DNA of 12,920 nucleotides from Clostridiaceae bacterium (GCA_018378255.1 JAGZXV010000168.1:1-12920); one strand, 5' to 3'; positions 1 through 7,255 are shown, counted from the first letter of the stretch. A program made the numbers and translations. Notes: generated from the sequence alone by a model not told the origin.

Positions 1-222
1 CCCCTCCCTATTGCGGGAATCATGTCACCTCTCACCTGTGATCAGCTTGCTGAACAGGTAGGGAAAATGGAACACATCGTCCAGGAACGCTGCGGCGGAA
101 ACTGGCTTTTAAAACATGCTACCATCTGCCTTGCGGCCCTTCCCGGAGCTGTTATCACGGATCTGGGAATCGTAGACGGGGACAGCCAGGAATTCCTGAA
201 ACAGTTTAAGTCTCAGGACTGA
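1..222 (+). CDS. ade: Adenine deaminase, C-terminal fragment (5' end outside window)
   Basis: The reading frame is open from base 1 to a TGA at 220-222, giving about 73 residues of a longer protein; the start is not in the window. The visible tail begins PLPIAGIMS and ends with a block containing LAALPGAVITDLGIVD. This matches the end of the adenine deaminase family (AdeC, amidohydrolase superfamily), which has a conserved LPIxGLMS motif and a closing LALPVIPxLRLTDxGLVDV-like segment. The family hydrolyses adenine to hypoxanthine and ammonia in purine salvage, in the cytoplasm. The metal-binding catalytic part lies upstream and cannot be judged. An ATG at 22 is internal and probably not a start, because the conserved motif begins before it. 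The last 10 bases overlap the end of the opposing lipoprotein gene. The family call rests on tail motifs only. Confidence 0.72.
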   Translation, partial: PLPIAGIMSPLTCDQLAEQVGKMEHIVQERCGGNWLLKHATICLAALPGAVITDLGIVDGDSQEFLKQFKSQD

Positions 223-908
223 GACTCTTCCCTGCTCACTTCAATCGAAGTATCCGGCAGCACACCATCCAGGCCGTTGACAAACTCCTTAAACGTTTGG
301 AGCGACTCACCGGCCTGTGCCAGTTCCTCCTTTGAAATAGCTTCTCCTATGCCCTCTTCCCTGCTGATTTTAAATGAGCAGAAGGAAACTTCCTGTTTTC
401 CCTCTCCTGCACTTAAATTCACTTCCAGATAACCTGCATTATCCACAAGGCTAAACAGGATCGCCGCCTGTTTGAAAAAGGGCTTCAGGCTGATTTCCCC
501 CTGGCCTGCGTACTGTTCCCAGTCATTAACTTCCAGATTGACCTTCACCCCATACGGTTCCTTATCCGTATACAGCTCAAATCCTTTAAAATCCAGATAT
601 GGGGAGACCTTAAGCAGTATGTTTCCTACCGCGCTGTTATTTCCGATATAAGGGGTTTTCCATTTCCAAAGACTTTCTATGGTCTCCTCGGACAAAACCG
701 CATCCGACAGGGAATCCTCAAATGCATCCTTTGATCCGTCCCGGGCATTTTCTGCCTGGCCAGTTTCCTGCGTGATAGTTCCCGCTGATGAACTTTCAGC
801 TTTCGTTCCGTTTTCCCGGCCGCAGGCCACCAGAGTTCCCAGTAAAATCACAGCGGCCGCGGCCAAAACTGCTAACACCCTTCCGCTTCTTTTTATTTTC
901 TCATCCAT
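213..908 (-). CDS. Putative lipoprotein of unknown function
   Basis: This 231-residue protein starts MDEKIKRSGR, followed by a hydrophobic stretch (about residues 11-28) and a lipobox LVAC with the lipidated cysteine at residue 29. It is therefore probably exported and anchored to the outer face of the membrane. After the cysteine comes a low-complexity Ser/Thr/Glu/Gly linker, then a domain of about 170 residues with alternating beta-like segments and no motif I recognise. Frame and signal peptide favour the ATG at 908 over an upstream in-frame ATG at 977, which would put 23 charged and cysteine-containing residues before the signal. A GGAG sits 13 bases before 908, a rather long spacing. The gene ends inside the end of the convergent adenine deaminase gene. 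The 204 bases upstream (909-1112) hold no gene; only a weak CCGCC/GGCGG hairpin near 1059-1073 that could end the GntR transcript. Confidence 0.7.
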   Translation of the reverse strand: MDEKIKRSGRVLAVLAAAAVILLGTLVACGRENGTKAESSSAGTITQETGQAENARDGSKDAFEDSLSDAVLSEETIESLWKWKTPYIGNNSAVGNILLKVSPYLDFKGFELYTDKEPYGVKVNLEVNDWEQYAGQGEISLKPFFKQAAILFSLVDNAGYLEVNLSAGEGKQEVSFCSFKISREEGIGEAISKEELAQAGESLQTFKEFVNGLDGVLPDTSIEVSREESQS

Positions 909-1112
909 AATATTGTTAAATCTCCTTTTCACCGGTAAAATGTGAAGACAGCCGGATTTTCCCCCCTCTGCTTTCACTTATGCATCTGAGGATTGCCCTG
1001 CTGTAATCTCTTCTGATTGTCTTCGGATAATTTCATGTCCCTTTCAGCCCAAACCGCCATCCCGGCGGCCCATGCCTAAAGGTAACTGGCAAGGCACCTC
1101 TTTTAACCCGTT

Positions 1113-1796
1113 TTACTTCCCTTCAAAATACTGAGGGTATTTTTCCCTCATCAGGTCCCGGTTTTCAATATACCGTCTCATATGCTGTCTGGCAATCCCA
1201 TAGGCCTTTTCTTCGTCTTTCTCTTCGATGGCATCCACCAGCTGTTCATGGTCCGATAAGATAACGCTGGTTGGCCTGCACCGGAAACTCAGGATGATCG
1301 TCCGGTCAAACTGAGGGGAAATGGATTCCACCAGCTCATTCCAATAATTTTTATGGCACATGGAATAGAGCAGGGAATGGAACTCTTTATCCAGTTTCAG
1401 AATCTTCTGTTCATTTTTCTTTTCCATATAATAACGCCATACGGCTATATTTTCCCTCAGCCGGTCAATCTGTTCCCCGTCCAGCAGGCCGCAGGCCGTT
1501 TTTGCCAGCTCCGATTCCAGCACGCAGCGGAGGCTTCTCACCTCTTCCACCAGATCCGGATCGATATAGGATACATAGGTTCCCCGTTTCGGATAGATAT
1601 CGATCAAATGTTTCTGGCTCAGTTCCAGCACCGCCTCCCGGATCGGCGTCCTGCTGACCTTAAACTGACTGCAAAGTTCATTCTCCATGATCTTCTCGCC
1701 CGGTTCCAGATTTATATTCACGATGTTGTGGACCAACACCCTGGTCACATATGTTTTCGTTGATTCTCCCGCCTGTTCTTCCAACAATTCAATCAC
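1113..1796 (-). CDS. GntR-family transcriptional regulator, FCD (FadR-like) subfamily
   Basis: From the preferred start this is a 227-residue cytoplasmic DNA-binding protein. The N-terminal winged helix-turn-helix (about residues 15-75) contains SRTPIREAVLELS and the wing segment KRGTYV, typical of GntR regulators. The C-terminal all-helical FCD ligand domain shows the usual metal/ligand residues: D136 and H140 (DKEFH), H183 (SDHEQL) and H205 (RQHM). Such proteins are usually repressors released by a small carboxylate effector. The frame can open at a GTG at 1811, but I prefer the GTG at 1796. It has GAGGG eight bases upstream, and the predicted transcription start falls at about 1811, which would leave the longer form leaderless. 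It lies downstream of the DapA-type gene on the same strand, so that gene is a plausible target; the effector cannot be read from sequence. Confidence 0.88.
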   Translation of the reverse strand: MIELLEEQAGESTKTYVTRVLVHNIVNINLEPGEKIMENELCSQFKVSRTPIREAVLELSQKHLIDIYPKRGTYVSYIDPDLVEEVRSLRCVLESELAKTACGLLDGEQIDRLRENIAVWRYYMEKKNEQKILKLDKEFHSLLYSMCHKNYWNELVESISPQFDRTIILSFRCRPTSVILSDHEQLVDAIEEKDEEKAYGIARQHMRRYIENRDLMREKYPQYFEGK

Positions 1797-1817
1797 GGTC
1801 TTTTCCCTCACTTCTGT

Positions 1818-1845
1818 TTTATAAAACTTATTTGTAACTGTTCAA
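1818..1845 (-). promoter_or_regulatory. Predicted sigma-A promoter of the GntR regulator gene
   Basis: Read on the minus strand, a -35 box TTGAAC (1845-1840) is followed after 16 bases by a -10 box TATAAA (1823-1818). The transcription start would fall at about 1811, leaving a leader of about 15 bases that carries the GAGGG ribosome site for the GTG at 1796. This suggests the regulator can be transcribed independently of the DapA-type gene upstream. Confidence 0.5.
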
Positions 1846-1855
1846 AACGGCTTAT

Positions 1856-1960
1856 CTTCTTGACCGAAAAAGCTGGTCAAGAAGCACCGGATGTCCATCC
1901 GATGTAAAAACCGGTGAAAAAAGGTGCTTACAAGCTGGCTTGACGCGCCTTTCTTCACCG
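1856..1960. repeat. Dense cluster of inverted repeats between the DapA-type and GntR genes
   Basis: Several strong dyads occupy these 105 bases. A perfect 10-base stem CTTCTTGACC/GGTCAAGAAG (1856-1865 with 1875-1884) has a 9-base loop. A CACCGG/CCGGTG stem (1885-1890 with 1911-1916) encloses GGATGTCCATCC. CGGTGAA/TTCACCG (1912-1918 with 1954-1960) continues inward as AAAGG/CCTTT (1920-1924 with 1948-1952) with CAAGCTGGCTTG inside it. AAGCACC/GGTGCTT (1882-1888 with 1923-1929) would compete with the last two. The pattern fits either a structured leader or spacer RNA in the dapA-gntR transcript or a dispersed palindromic repeat. One minus-strand frame runs through it without a stop, but it overlaps the end of dapA and looks non-coding. 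Confidence 0.5.
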
Positions 1961-1996
1961 ATTTTCCCGCCGTCCCAAACTGTTACGTTTATTTTA

Positions 1997-2926
1997 TTAT
2001 AAGGAAGCCTTATTTGCAACCGCAGAAGGTGAAAATGAAGAAACCAGCCCATGTTTTTCCATAATTTTCCTCAGTTCTTCCTTCTGATCACCACAAAGGG
2101 GAACCAAAGGCAGACGGCAGAAATCTCCACAGATTCCCATCATGCTTAAAGCCGATTTCACCGGAATCGGGTTCACATCACAAAACAGGGCGTTCATGAG
2201 ATCCAAAAGAGACAGCTGCAGCCGTCTGCTTTTTCCCGTCTCTCCTCTGAAATAGCTATAGCAGAGATCGTGCATTTCTTTTGGCATCAGGTTGCCTAAA
2301 ACAGAGATCACGCCCTGTCCTCCCAGCGCTAAAACAGGCAGGGTCTGGTTGTCATTTCCCGAATAAATGTCCAGACGCCCTTCACATAATGACGCGGTTT
2401 CGGCTATCTGGGCAAAGCTGCCGGATGCTTCTTTTATCCCGCAGATATTCGGATGGGCGGACAGTTCCAGATAAGTCTCCGGCTTGATATTCATCCCTGT
2501 ACGGCTGGGCACATTGTAGATGATCATAGGGATATCCACGCTGTCGCCGATCGCCGTAAAATGACTGATCAACCCCCTTTGAGATGTTTTATTATAATAG
2601 GGTGTAACCTGCAAAAGGCCGTCCGCCCCCAGGTTTTGGGCTTCTTTCGACAAAAATATGGAATGGGCCGTGTTATTGCTTCCCGTACCTACAATCACCG
2701 GAATCCTGTGATCCACATATCTTATTACATACTCAGCCACAGCAATGATCTCCCAGTCCTCTAAGACCGCACTCTCTCCTGTGGTTCCTGAAACTATGAC
2801 AGCATCTGCGTGGTGGTTAAGCTGGAATTCCAGAAGCCTGCCAAGAGAAACAAAATCAATATTTCCCGCTTCATCCATAGGCGTTACTATGGCCGTTCCC
2901 AAACCTTTAAAAATTGTATTTTTCAC
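1997..2926 (-). CDS. dapA: 4-hydroxy-tetrahydrodipicolinate synthase (DapA family)
   Basis: This 309-residue cytoplasmic (beta/alpha)8-barrel aldolase has the usual family length plus a short extra tail. Visible active-site elements are SGTTGE with the T48/T49 pair, the GTGSNNT signature (80-86), TPYYNK with Y111, YNVPSRTG with Y137 and R142, and the Schiff-base lysine K165 in GIKEASG. The arginine matching E. coli R138 is present. This favours true condensation of pyruvate with aspartate semialdehyde in the diaminopimelate/lysine pathway over the related N-acetylneuraminate or KDG aldolases. The start is a GTG at 2926 with only a weak ribosome site; an ATG just upstream is out of frame and quickly stopped. 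The neighbouring FCD-type GntR regulator is more usual beside catabolic aldolases, so a paralogue with another substrate remains possible. It diverges from tetR. Confidence 0.9.
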   Translation of the reverse strand: MKNTIFKGLGTAIVTPMDEAGNIDFVSLGRLLEFQLNHHADAVIVSGTTGESAVLEDWEIIAVAEYVIRYVDHRIPVIVGTGSNNTAHSIFLSKEAQNLGADGLLQVTPYYNKTSQRGLISHFTAIGDSVDIPMIIYNVPSRTGMNIKPETYLELSAHPNICGIKEASGSFAQIAETASLCEGRLDIYSGNDNQTLPVLALGGQGVISVLGNLMPKEMHDLCYSYFRGETGKSRRLQLSLLDLMNALFCDVNPIPVKSALSMMGICGDFCRLPLVPLCGDQKEELRKIMEKHGLVSSFSPSAVANKASL

Positions 2927-3060
2927 GTTTCACCAACCCATATCAACAATATATACTAATAGGATATGTTTGTTTTTCCGATTCCGTACTAAAACCAGAC
3001 AGTCCCCCTGTCTTTTTCTGCACCTCCATCCTTTGAGGAAACGCCCGGCATCATTCAGTC

Positions 3061-3089
3061 TTGACTAACTAACACTATTAGTTTATACT
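3061..3089 (+). promoter_or_regulatory. Sigma-A promoter of the tetR-MATE unit
   Basis: A -35 box TTGACT (3061-3066) and a -10 box TATACT (3084-3089) are separated by exactly 17 bases, so transcription should start near 3096. The first TetR-type operator fills the spacer and the second lies just past the start, so repressor binding should block this promoter. The ribosome site AGGAGG (3122-3127) stands 10 bases before the tetR ATG. The rest of the 210-base gap to dapA holds an AT-rich stretch near 2940-2970 that may contain the dapA promoter, and a small GACAG/CTGTC hairpin with a T run at 2998-3017. Confidence 0.8.
3068..3082. promoter_or_regulatory. Operator 1 (TetR-type palindrome, between -35 and -10)
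   Basis: The 15-base dyad ACTAACACTATTAGT has ACTAACA arms around a single central base, with one mismatch in the right arm. It lies wholly within the promoter spacer. Its centre is 30 bases, about three helical turns, from that of operator 2, so two bound repressor dimers would sit on the same face of the DNA. Confidence 0.75.
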
Positions 3090-3097
3090 TTTTTATG

Positions 3098-3112
3098 ACT
3101 AACAGTGTTAGT
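3098..3112. promoter_or_regulatory. Operator 2 (TetR-type palindrome, just after the start point)
   Basis: ACTAACAGTGTTAGT is a perfect dyad: arms ACTAACA and TGTTAGT around one central G. It begins about two bases after the predicted transcription start and ends ten bases before the ribosome binding site. It differs from operator 1 at two positions and is presumably the stronger site for the TetR protein encoded next. Confidence 0.8.
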
Positions 3113-3137
3113 TAATATGATAGGAGGAATCTGAAAT

Positions 3138-3698
3138 ATGGCACGAAAAGGACTAACGGAAGAAATCATCATCGGAACTTCTGCCAGACTGATTGCTGAG
3201 AAAGGCTGGCAAAACTTTTCTCTTCACGGGCTGGCAGCAGAACTAGGGATAAAGACAGCCTCTCTTTACAACCATATCCCCAATTCCAAAAAACTGGTGG
3301 CAAAAGTCGGTGAAAGCGTTCTGTACGATCTCAAGCAGTCCATCCGGGATTCTACAGAGGGGAAAACGGGCTTGGAAGCCGTCGAAGCTCTGGCGTCCGC
3401 TTACCGCCGGTTCGCCCTCGAAAACCCGGAACTCTATCAGCTGATTCTTTTGATCCCGGAATTGGATGACGATGATTTTTCCAATGCCGGACGGACCCTT
3501 ATGGCAGATCTCTACAGCAAGCTGTCGCCCTTCTGCCCGACACGGGAAGAACAGGTGCACGCCGGGCGGATGCTACGCAGTTGTATGCACGGATTCATAT
3601 CGCTCGAGCACGCCGGATTTTTCCGGTCGGCGGTTGACATCGAGGACAGCTACGGCTATGTCATCCATTCGTTTATTCAAATGCTGGGAAAAAAATAA
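3138..3698 (+). CDS. TetR/AcrR-family repressor with WHG-type C-terminal domain
   Basis: This 186-residue protein has an N-terminal TetR helix-turn-helix at about residues 10-50: FSLHGLAAELGIKTASLYNHI, with the typical LYNHI recognition-helix end. The C-terminal ligand domain carries MHGFISLEHAGFF (about 150-162), the hallmark of the WHG (TetR_C_33) subfamily. Start ATG 3138 has AGGAGG ten bases upstream. Two matching palindromes in its own promoter strongly suggest autoregulation. The MATE exporter begins 38 bases after its stop, so the protein most likely represses the pair and is released by a compound the pump exports. The ligand is not predictable from sequence. Confidence 0.92.
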   Translation: MARKGLTEEIIIGTSARLIAEKGWQNFSLHGLAAELGIKTASLYNHIPNSKKLVAKVGESVLYDLKQSIRDSTEGKTGLEAVEALASAYRRFALENPELYQLILLIPELDDDDFSNAGRTLMADLYSKLSPFCPTREEQVHAGRMLRSCMHGFISLEHAGFFRSAVDIEDSYGYVIHSFIQMLGKK

Positions 3699-3700
3699 TA

Positions 3701-3720
3701 AAAAAAGCCGCATTGGCGGC
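3701..3720 (-). terminator. Minus-strand hairpin with T run between tetR and the MATE gene
   Basis: On the minus strand GCCGC-CAAT-GCGGC (3720-3707) forms a 5-base-pair stem with a 4-base loop and is followed by six T and then a further T-rich run. In the plus direction the run is A before the stem, so it should not stop tetR-MATE transcription. It would stop antisense RNA arriving from the opposing MATE gene. The stem is short, so strength is uncertain. Confidence 0.4.
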
Positions 3721-3736
3721 GGAATGTGAGGTTATG

Positions 3737-5095
3737 ATGAATACAGAACTGCAAAAACAGAAATTCCGTCATATGACAGAAGATCCGGTGGAAAAACTGG
3801 TATGCAGTATGGCGGTGCCTTCTATTATCAGCATGCTGGTCAGCGCATTTTACAATATGGCGGATACATTTTTCGTGGGAAAGGTCAGCACCCAGGCGAC
3901 GGCCGCCATCGGTGTTGTATTCCCCTATATGGCCCTCATCCAGGCCGTTTCCTTTTTCTTCGGCCACGGTTCCGGAAACTATATCTCCCGGGCGCTGGGG
4001 CGTCAGGAGACAAAAGACGCGGAGAAAATGGCAGCCAACGGATTCTTTTCTGCACTGATCTTCGGCCTGCTGCTTTTAACGCCCTGCTTTTTACTGATGA
4101 ATCCCCTGCTCACCGGCCTGGGCGCCACTGCCACGATCCTGCCGGACGCCCGCAGCTACTTTAAATACATACTGATGGCAACCCCTTTCATGATGTGCTC
4201 TCTCGTGATGAATAACCAGATGCGTCTGCAGGGCAATGCCCGAAAAGCGATGATCGGAATTTCAGCAGGGGCTATCTTAAATGTCATTCTGGATCCGATT
4301 CTGATCTTTGGCCTGGATATGGGCGTCAGCGGAGCGGCACTGGCCACCGCCGTATCCCAGTTCACCAGTTTTCTGATCCTGCTCCATATGAGCGGACAGG
4401 GAGACGGTGTCAGGATTCACTGGAAAGCATTTTCTCCCTCTGTTCGGGCTTATAAAGAGATTATCGCAGGCGGCCTTCCTTCCCTTTGCCGCCAGGGACT
4501 TGCCAGCATTGCGACCATCTGTTTGAATCAGGCCGCCGGATTTTATGGGGATTCGGCAATCGCGGCATTTTCCGTTGTCAACCGGATTACGATCATCTCT
4601 TCCTCCGCCCTTTTAGGTTTTGGGCAGGGATTCCAGCCCGTATGCGGCTTTAATTATGGCGCACGGCTGTATGAACGGGTAAAAAAAGCATTTTGGTTCT
4701 GCATCCGGGTTTCCACCGTTGCCATGTCTGCATTAGGCGTATTTGGATTTATCTTTGCGGAATCCATTGTCCGCCTATTCCGGGCCAACGATCCTGACCT
4801 CATCCTCATAGGAGCCCAGGCGCTCCGCTTTCAGAGCCTGGTATTCCCGTTCCTGGGCTGGGTGACTATAACCAATATGTACCTTCAGACTACCAGAAAA
4901 ACCATAAGGGCGTCTGTTCTGTCCATGTCCCGGCAGGGAATTGTGTTCATACCGGTACTTTTTACCGCCATTCATTTTCTGGGTTTGACGGGCATTCAGA
5001 TGACACAGCCCATATCCGACATCCTGACCTTCTGCATCGCGGTTCCGTTCGGCCTGTCGGCACTTCACGAGGTGAAGGAGGAACGGAAACTATAA
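3737..5095 (+). CDS. MATE-family multidrug efflux transporter (TetR-linked)
   Basis: From the preferred ATG at 3737 this is a 452-residue membrane protein with about 12 hydrophobic helices. The N-terminal half has VPSIISMLVSAFYNMADTFFVG and GHGSGNYISRALG, typical of MepA/NorM-like MATE antiporters, which export cationic drugs and dyes using a Na+ or H+ gradient. The frame can be read from a TTG at 3713, but GAGG at 3728-3731 sits five bases before 3737 (two before an alternative ATG at 3734), so a later start is likelier. It follows tetR by 38 bases and should be co-transcribed from the operator-controlled promoter. The stop lies 2 bases from the stop of the convergent MATE gene with no hairpin terminator between them. 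Substrate unknown. Confidence 0.92.
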   Translation: MNTELQKQKFRHMTEDPVEKLVCSMAVPSIISMLVSAFYNMADTFFVGKVSTQATAAIGVVFPYMALIQAVSFFFGHGSGNYISRALGRQETKDAEKMAANGFFSALIFGLLLLTPCFLLMNPLLTGLGATATILPDARSYFKYILMATPFMMCSLVMNNQMRLQGNARKAMIGISAGAILNVILDPILIFGLDMGVSGAALATAVSQFTSFLILLHMSGQGDGVRIHWKAFSPSVRAYKEIIAGGLPSLCRQGLASIATICLNQAAGFYGDSAIAAFSVVNRITIISSSALLGFGQGFQPVCGFNYGARLYERVKKAFWFCIRVSTVAMSALGVFGFIFAESIVRLFRANDPDLILIGAQALRFQSLVFPFLGWVTITNMYLQTTRKTIRASVLSMSRQGIVFIPVLFTAIHFLGLTGIQMTQPISDILTFCIAVPFGLSALHEVKEERKL

Positions 5096-5097
5096 TA

Positions 5098-6447
5098 TCA
5101 TCCGCAAGCGGCATTTTTCCTCTGCTTTTCCATTCTGGCAAAATACCAGACGCACAGGATGATCTGCAGAAATGTGGAAGACGGGGTGGCCAGTCCAATG
5201 CGGAACAGGGATACCGGCATGATCCGGCTCATCAGATAGGAGACCGGAATCCTGACGCCGAAGGCCCCCGCAATTCCCTGGATCATGACAAATCCCGTCC
5301 TCCCGCATCCGTTAAAATATCCGGTAAAGCAGAACATAAAGGAGACCAGCAGACAGTCAATGGCATAAGCTTTCAGATAGTCTGCCGCAGCAGCAATTAC
5401 CTCCGTCTCACGGTTAAAGACGCCCGCCAGAATATCTCCATGGAAAAATGAAAACCAAGCCAGAAATACTCCCACTCCCAGAGAGGTTAATATTCCATAA
5501 GCCAGAGCCCGCTTTGCCCGCTCCGGCTTTTTTGCTCCCACATTCTGTGCCACAAATGCAGAAATTGACTGCATATAAGCGGAGGGAACCAGCAGAATAA
5601 ACCCGCAGATTTTCTCCGCAACGCCCACTCCTGCCGAAGGGACAACGCCCAGTTCATTTACAATGGCCGTTATGGCTAAAAATGAAATGGATACCAGCAT
5701 ATCCTGAAATGCGATTGGAAAACCCAGTTCCACCACTTTTGCGATGAGCTGTTTTTCAAACCGGATGCATTTTCTTGAAAATTCAAAGGGCAGTCCCTGT
5801 TTCCTTATGATAATCAGAGACAGCAGCACGCTCACCGCCTGGGCCATAACGGTGGCAGCGGCAGCTCCGGCGGCGGCCATATGAAACACTCCCACCAGGA
5901 TCAGATCTCCTACGATATTGATCACGCAGGCGATGGCCACAGTGATAAGAGGCATTCTGGAATTGCCCATACCGCGGAAAATGCTGCCCAGCACATTATA
6001 AGCCACGATGAATACGGAACCCATGGCGCAGATCCTGATATACTTTACAGTGCTGGCAAATGCCGCATCCGGAGCTTTCAGAATCCGCGCTGCCCAAACA
6101 GCCAATATCTGCAGCAGCACCATGAGCACCACGCCGATAACGGCAAACAGGCAGACGCTGGCGCCCACCACCTTCCCTGCTTCATTCATCTTTTTCTCAC
6201 CGATCTTCTGTCCCAGCAGAATTGTGGTTCCCATTGCCAGGCCCACAATCGCACCTGTGACCGTCTGCATGATCCAGCTTCCCGTGGATACTGCCGATAT
6301 TTCAGCCGCTGTACTGAACCGGCCCACGATCAGCATGTCCACCGCCCCGTACATGGTCTGTAAAAATATTGCAAACAACACCGGAAGTGCAAATTTAACC
6401 AACGCAGGCAGAATACTGCCTTCTGTAAAATTCTGGTTTTTCTCCAT
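5098..6447 (-). CDS. MATE-family efflux transporter (second, convergent copy)
   Basis: This 449-residue protein has about 12 membrane helices. The family signs are LVKFALPVLFAIFLQTMYGAVD near the N-terminus, DMLIVGRFS, and a second-half equivalent beginning VVELGFPIAFQDMLVSI. It is only distantly similar to the TetR-linked MATE protein, so this is not a recent tandem duplication. ATG 6447 is chosen because GGAGG stands six bases before it; the longer frame to 6480 adds 11 unlikely residues. It lies 65 bases downstream of the YkgJ-type gene on the same strand, and no clear promoter is seen in that gap, so at least part of its expression may come from there. Exported compound unknown. Confidence 0.92.
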   Translation of the reverse strand: MEKNQNFTEGSILPALVKFALPVLFAIFLQTMYGAVDMLIVGRFSTAAEISAVSTGSWIMQTVTGAIVGLAMGTTILLGQKIGEKKMNEAGKVVGASVCLFAVIGVVLMVLLQILAVWAARILKAPDAAFASTVKYIRICAMGSVFIVAYNVLGSIFRGMGNSRMPLITVAIACVINIVGDLILVGVFHMAAAGAAAATVMAQAVSVLLSLIIIRKQGLPFEFSRKCIRFEKQLIAKVVELGFPIAFQDMLVSISFLAITAIVNELGVVPSAGVGVAEKICGFILLVPSAYMQSISAFVAQNVGAKKPERAKRALAYGILTSLGVGVFLAWFSFFHGDILAGVFNRETEVIAAAADYLKAYAIDCLLVSFMFCFTGYFNGCGRTGFVMIQGIAGAFGVRIPVSYLMSRIMPVSLFRIGLATPSSTFLQIILCVWYFARMEKQRKNAACG

Positions 6448-6490
6448 ATTAATCCTCCATGCCAGAGCGTTTTTTTGCACAAATTGGGGC

Positions 6491-6523
6491 GTGAAAAAAT
6501 AAGCCGCCCGGATTATTTTTCAC
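6491..6523. terminator. Two-way hairpin over the stop codon of the YkgJ-type gene
   Basis: GTGAAAAAATAA (6491-6502) pairs with TTATTTTTCAC (6513-6523) with one bulged base; the top contains CCG/CGG. The TAA stop of the cysteine-cluster gene (6515-6513) is inside the stem. On either strand the 3' arm is T-rich, so it may partly terminate transcription or stabilise the 3' end. Its A/T content makes it weaker than the tRNA terminator. Confidence 0.4.
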
Positions 6524-7193
6524 ACTGCATCCTCTCTGTCATTTTCTCCGCTTCCGCAAGACGCTCCGAAAACTGTATGTAAAAATCAGCATCCTCTTTA
6601 AAAGGCGTCATAAAAAACATATTCAGCACAAACAGGCTGATCTTTCTCGCCATTTCCTGCCCCTCATTCTGCTTCACCAGTTCCTGTAGGCCGGTCAGGA
6701 AATAATGCCAGTCAGTGATAAACGTTTCATTCTTTTTCACATCCGGCGTATCGATCCATTTGCGCACTTTCACTTTTGTTTTATTCTCTTTTTGGCACTC
6801 GTGAATCTGCAAAAAGTACTGGAAACCCTGGCCGTCATAATATCTTCCCAAGGGGAAAATACGGCAGATTCCAGGACGGAAATCATGGATGGTACAGCGG
6901 CCGCTCTCGTTTAAAAAGGAACACCGCTCCGTCTCCCCGCTCATTTTAAGGTTAGGCAGAATGATTCCGTCCACCACATTCAATTCAATCCGTTCTGCCA
7001 GCATCTCTTCAAATGTCTGCCTGAGATTTACAGACAGCCTGTATACATCCAATGGATCCAGAAGAATGGACGATCCCATTCCCTGACAGCAGGCCGAACA
7101 GCCCCGGCAGTCATTGCAGTCCGCTTTAACCATGTCATTTAATCCATACAGCTTTCCATCTGATATTTCCTGAAGATCCACTTCTCTTTTCAT
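6513..7193 (-). CDS. YkgJ-type cysteine-cluster protein (putative Zn/Fe-S binding)
   Basis: This 226-residue protein has an N-terminal cluster C26-x2-C29-x2-C32-x2-C35-C36. Further on are C91, C100 (GRCTIHDFRPGICRIFP) and C110, then C133 (HEC). This spacing and the RPGxCRxFP segment identify the YkgJ/UPF0153 CxxCxxCC family, thought to bind zinc or an iron-sulfur cluster; its biochemical role is not established. No signal peptide or membrane helix is seen, so it should be cytoplasmic. The C-terminal third (about 160-220) is helical and has no motif I know. The start ATG 7193 has GGAG 13 bases upstream, a long spacing. Its promoter is divergent from the tRNA promoter, and the MATE gene lies downstream. 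Confidence 0.85.
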   Translation of the reverse strand: MKREVDLQEISDGKLYGLNDMVKADCNDCRGCSACCQGMGSSILLDPLDVYRLSVNLRQTFEEMLAERIELNVVDGIILPNLKMSGETERCSFLNESGRCTIHDFRPGICRIFPLGRYYDGQGFQYFLQIHECQKENKTKVKVRKWIDTPDVKKNETFITDWHYFLTGLQELVKQNEGQEMARKISLFVLNMFFMTPFKEDADFYIQFSERLAEAEKMTERMQCEK

Positions 7194-7255
7194 CTGCTTC
7201 TTTCATCTCCTACAACCCTTTATTTTCCATACCGGATTTTGATCACAATGGGTAT

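Noticed and set aside
1852..2052. 66-codon minus-strand frame reading through the palindrome cluster
   Set aside because: It starts inside dapA, has no ribosome site and consists mostly of inverted repeats; better explained as structured non-coding DNA.
2927..3060. Riboswitch or T-box leader for dapA
   Set aside because: The space before the GTG is short and lacks T-box or lysine-riboswitch sequence signs; only a small hairpin at 2998-3012 is present.
5101..5118. CCGCAAGCGG followed by a T run as a terminator between the MATE genes
   Set aside because: The loop would be only two bases with a 4-base-pair stem, and it lies in the coding end of the minus-strand gene; too weak to call.
5881..6502. 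Plus-strand open frames of 160 and 164 codons opposite the second MATE gene
   Set aside because: They are antisense to a clear MATE gene, have no ribosome site and give low-complexity His/Ser- or Thr/Ile-rich products typical of shadow frames.
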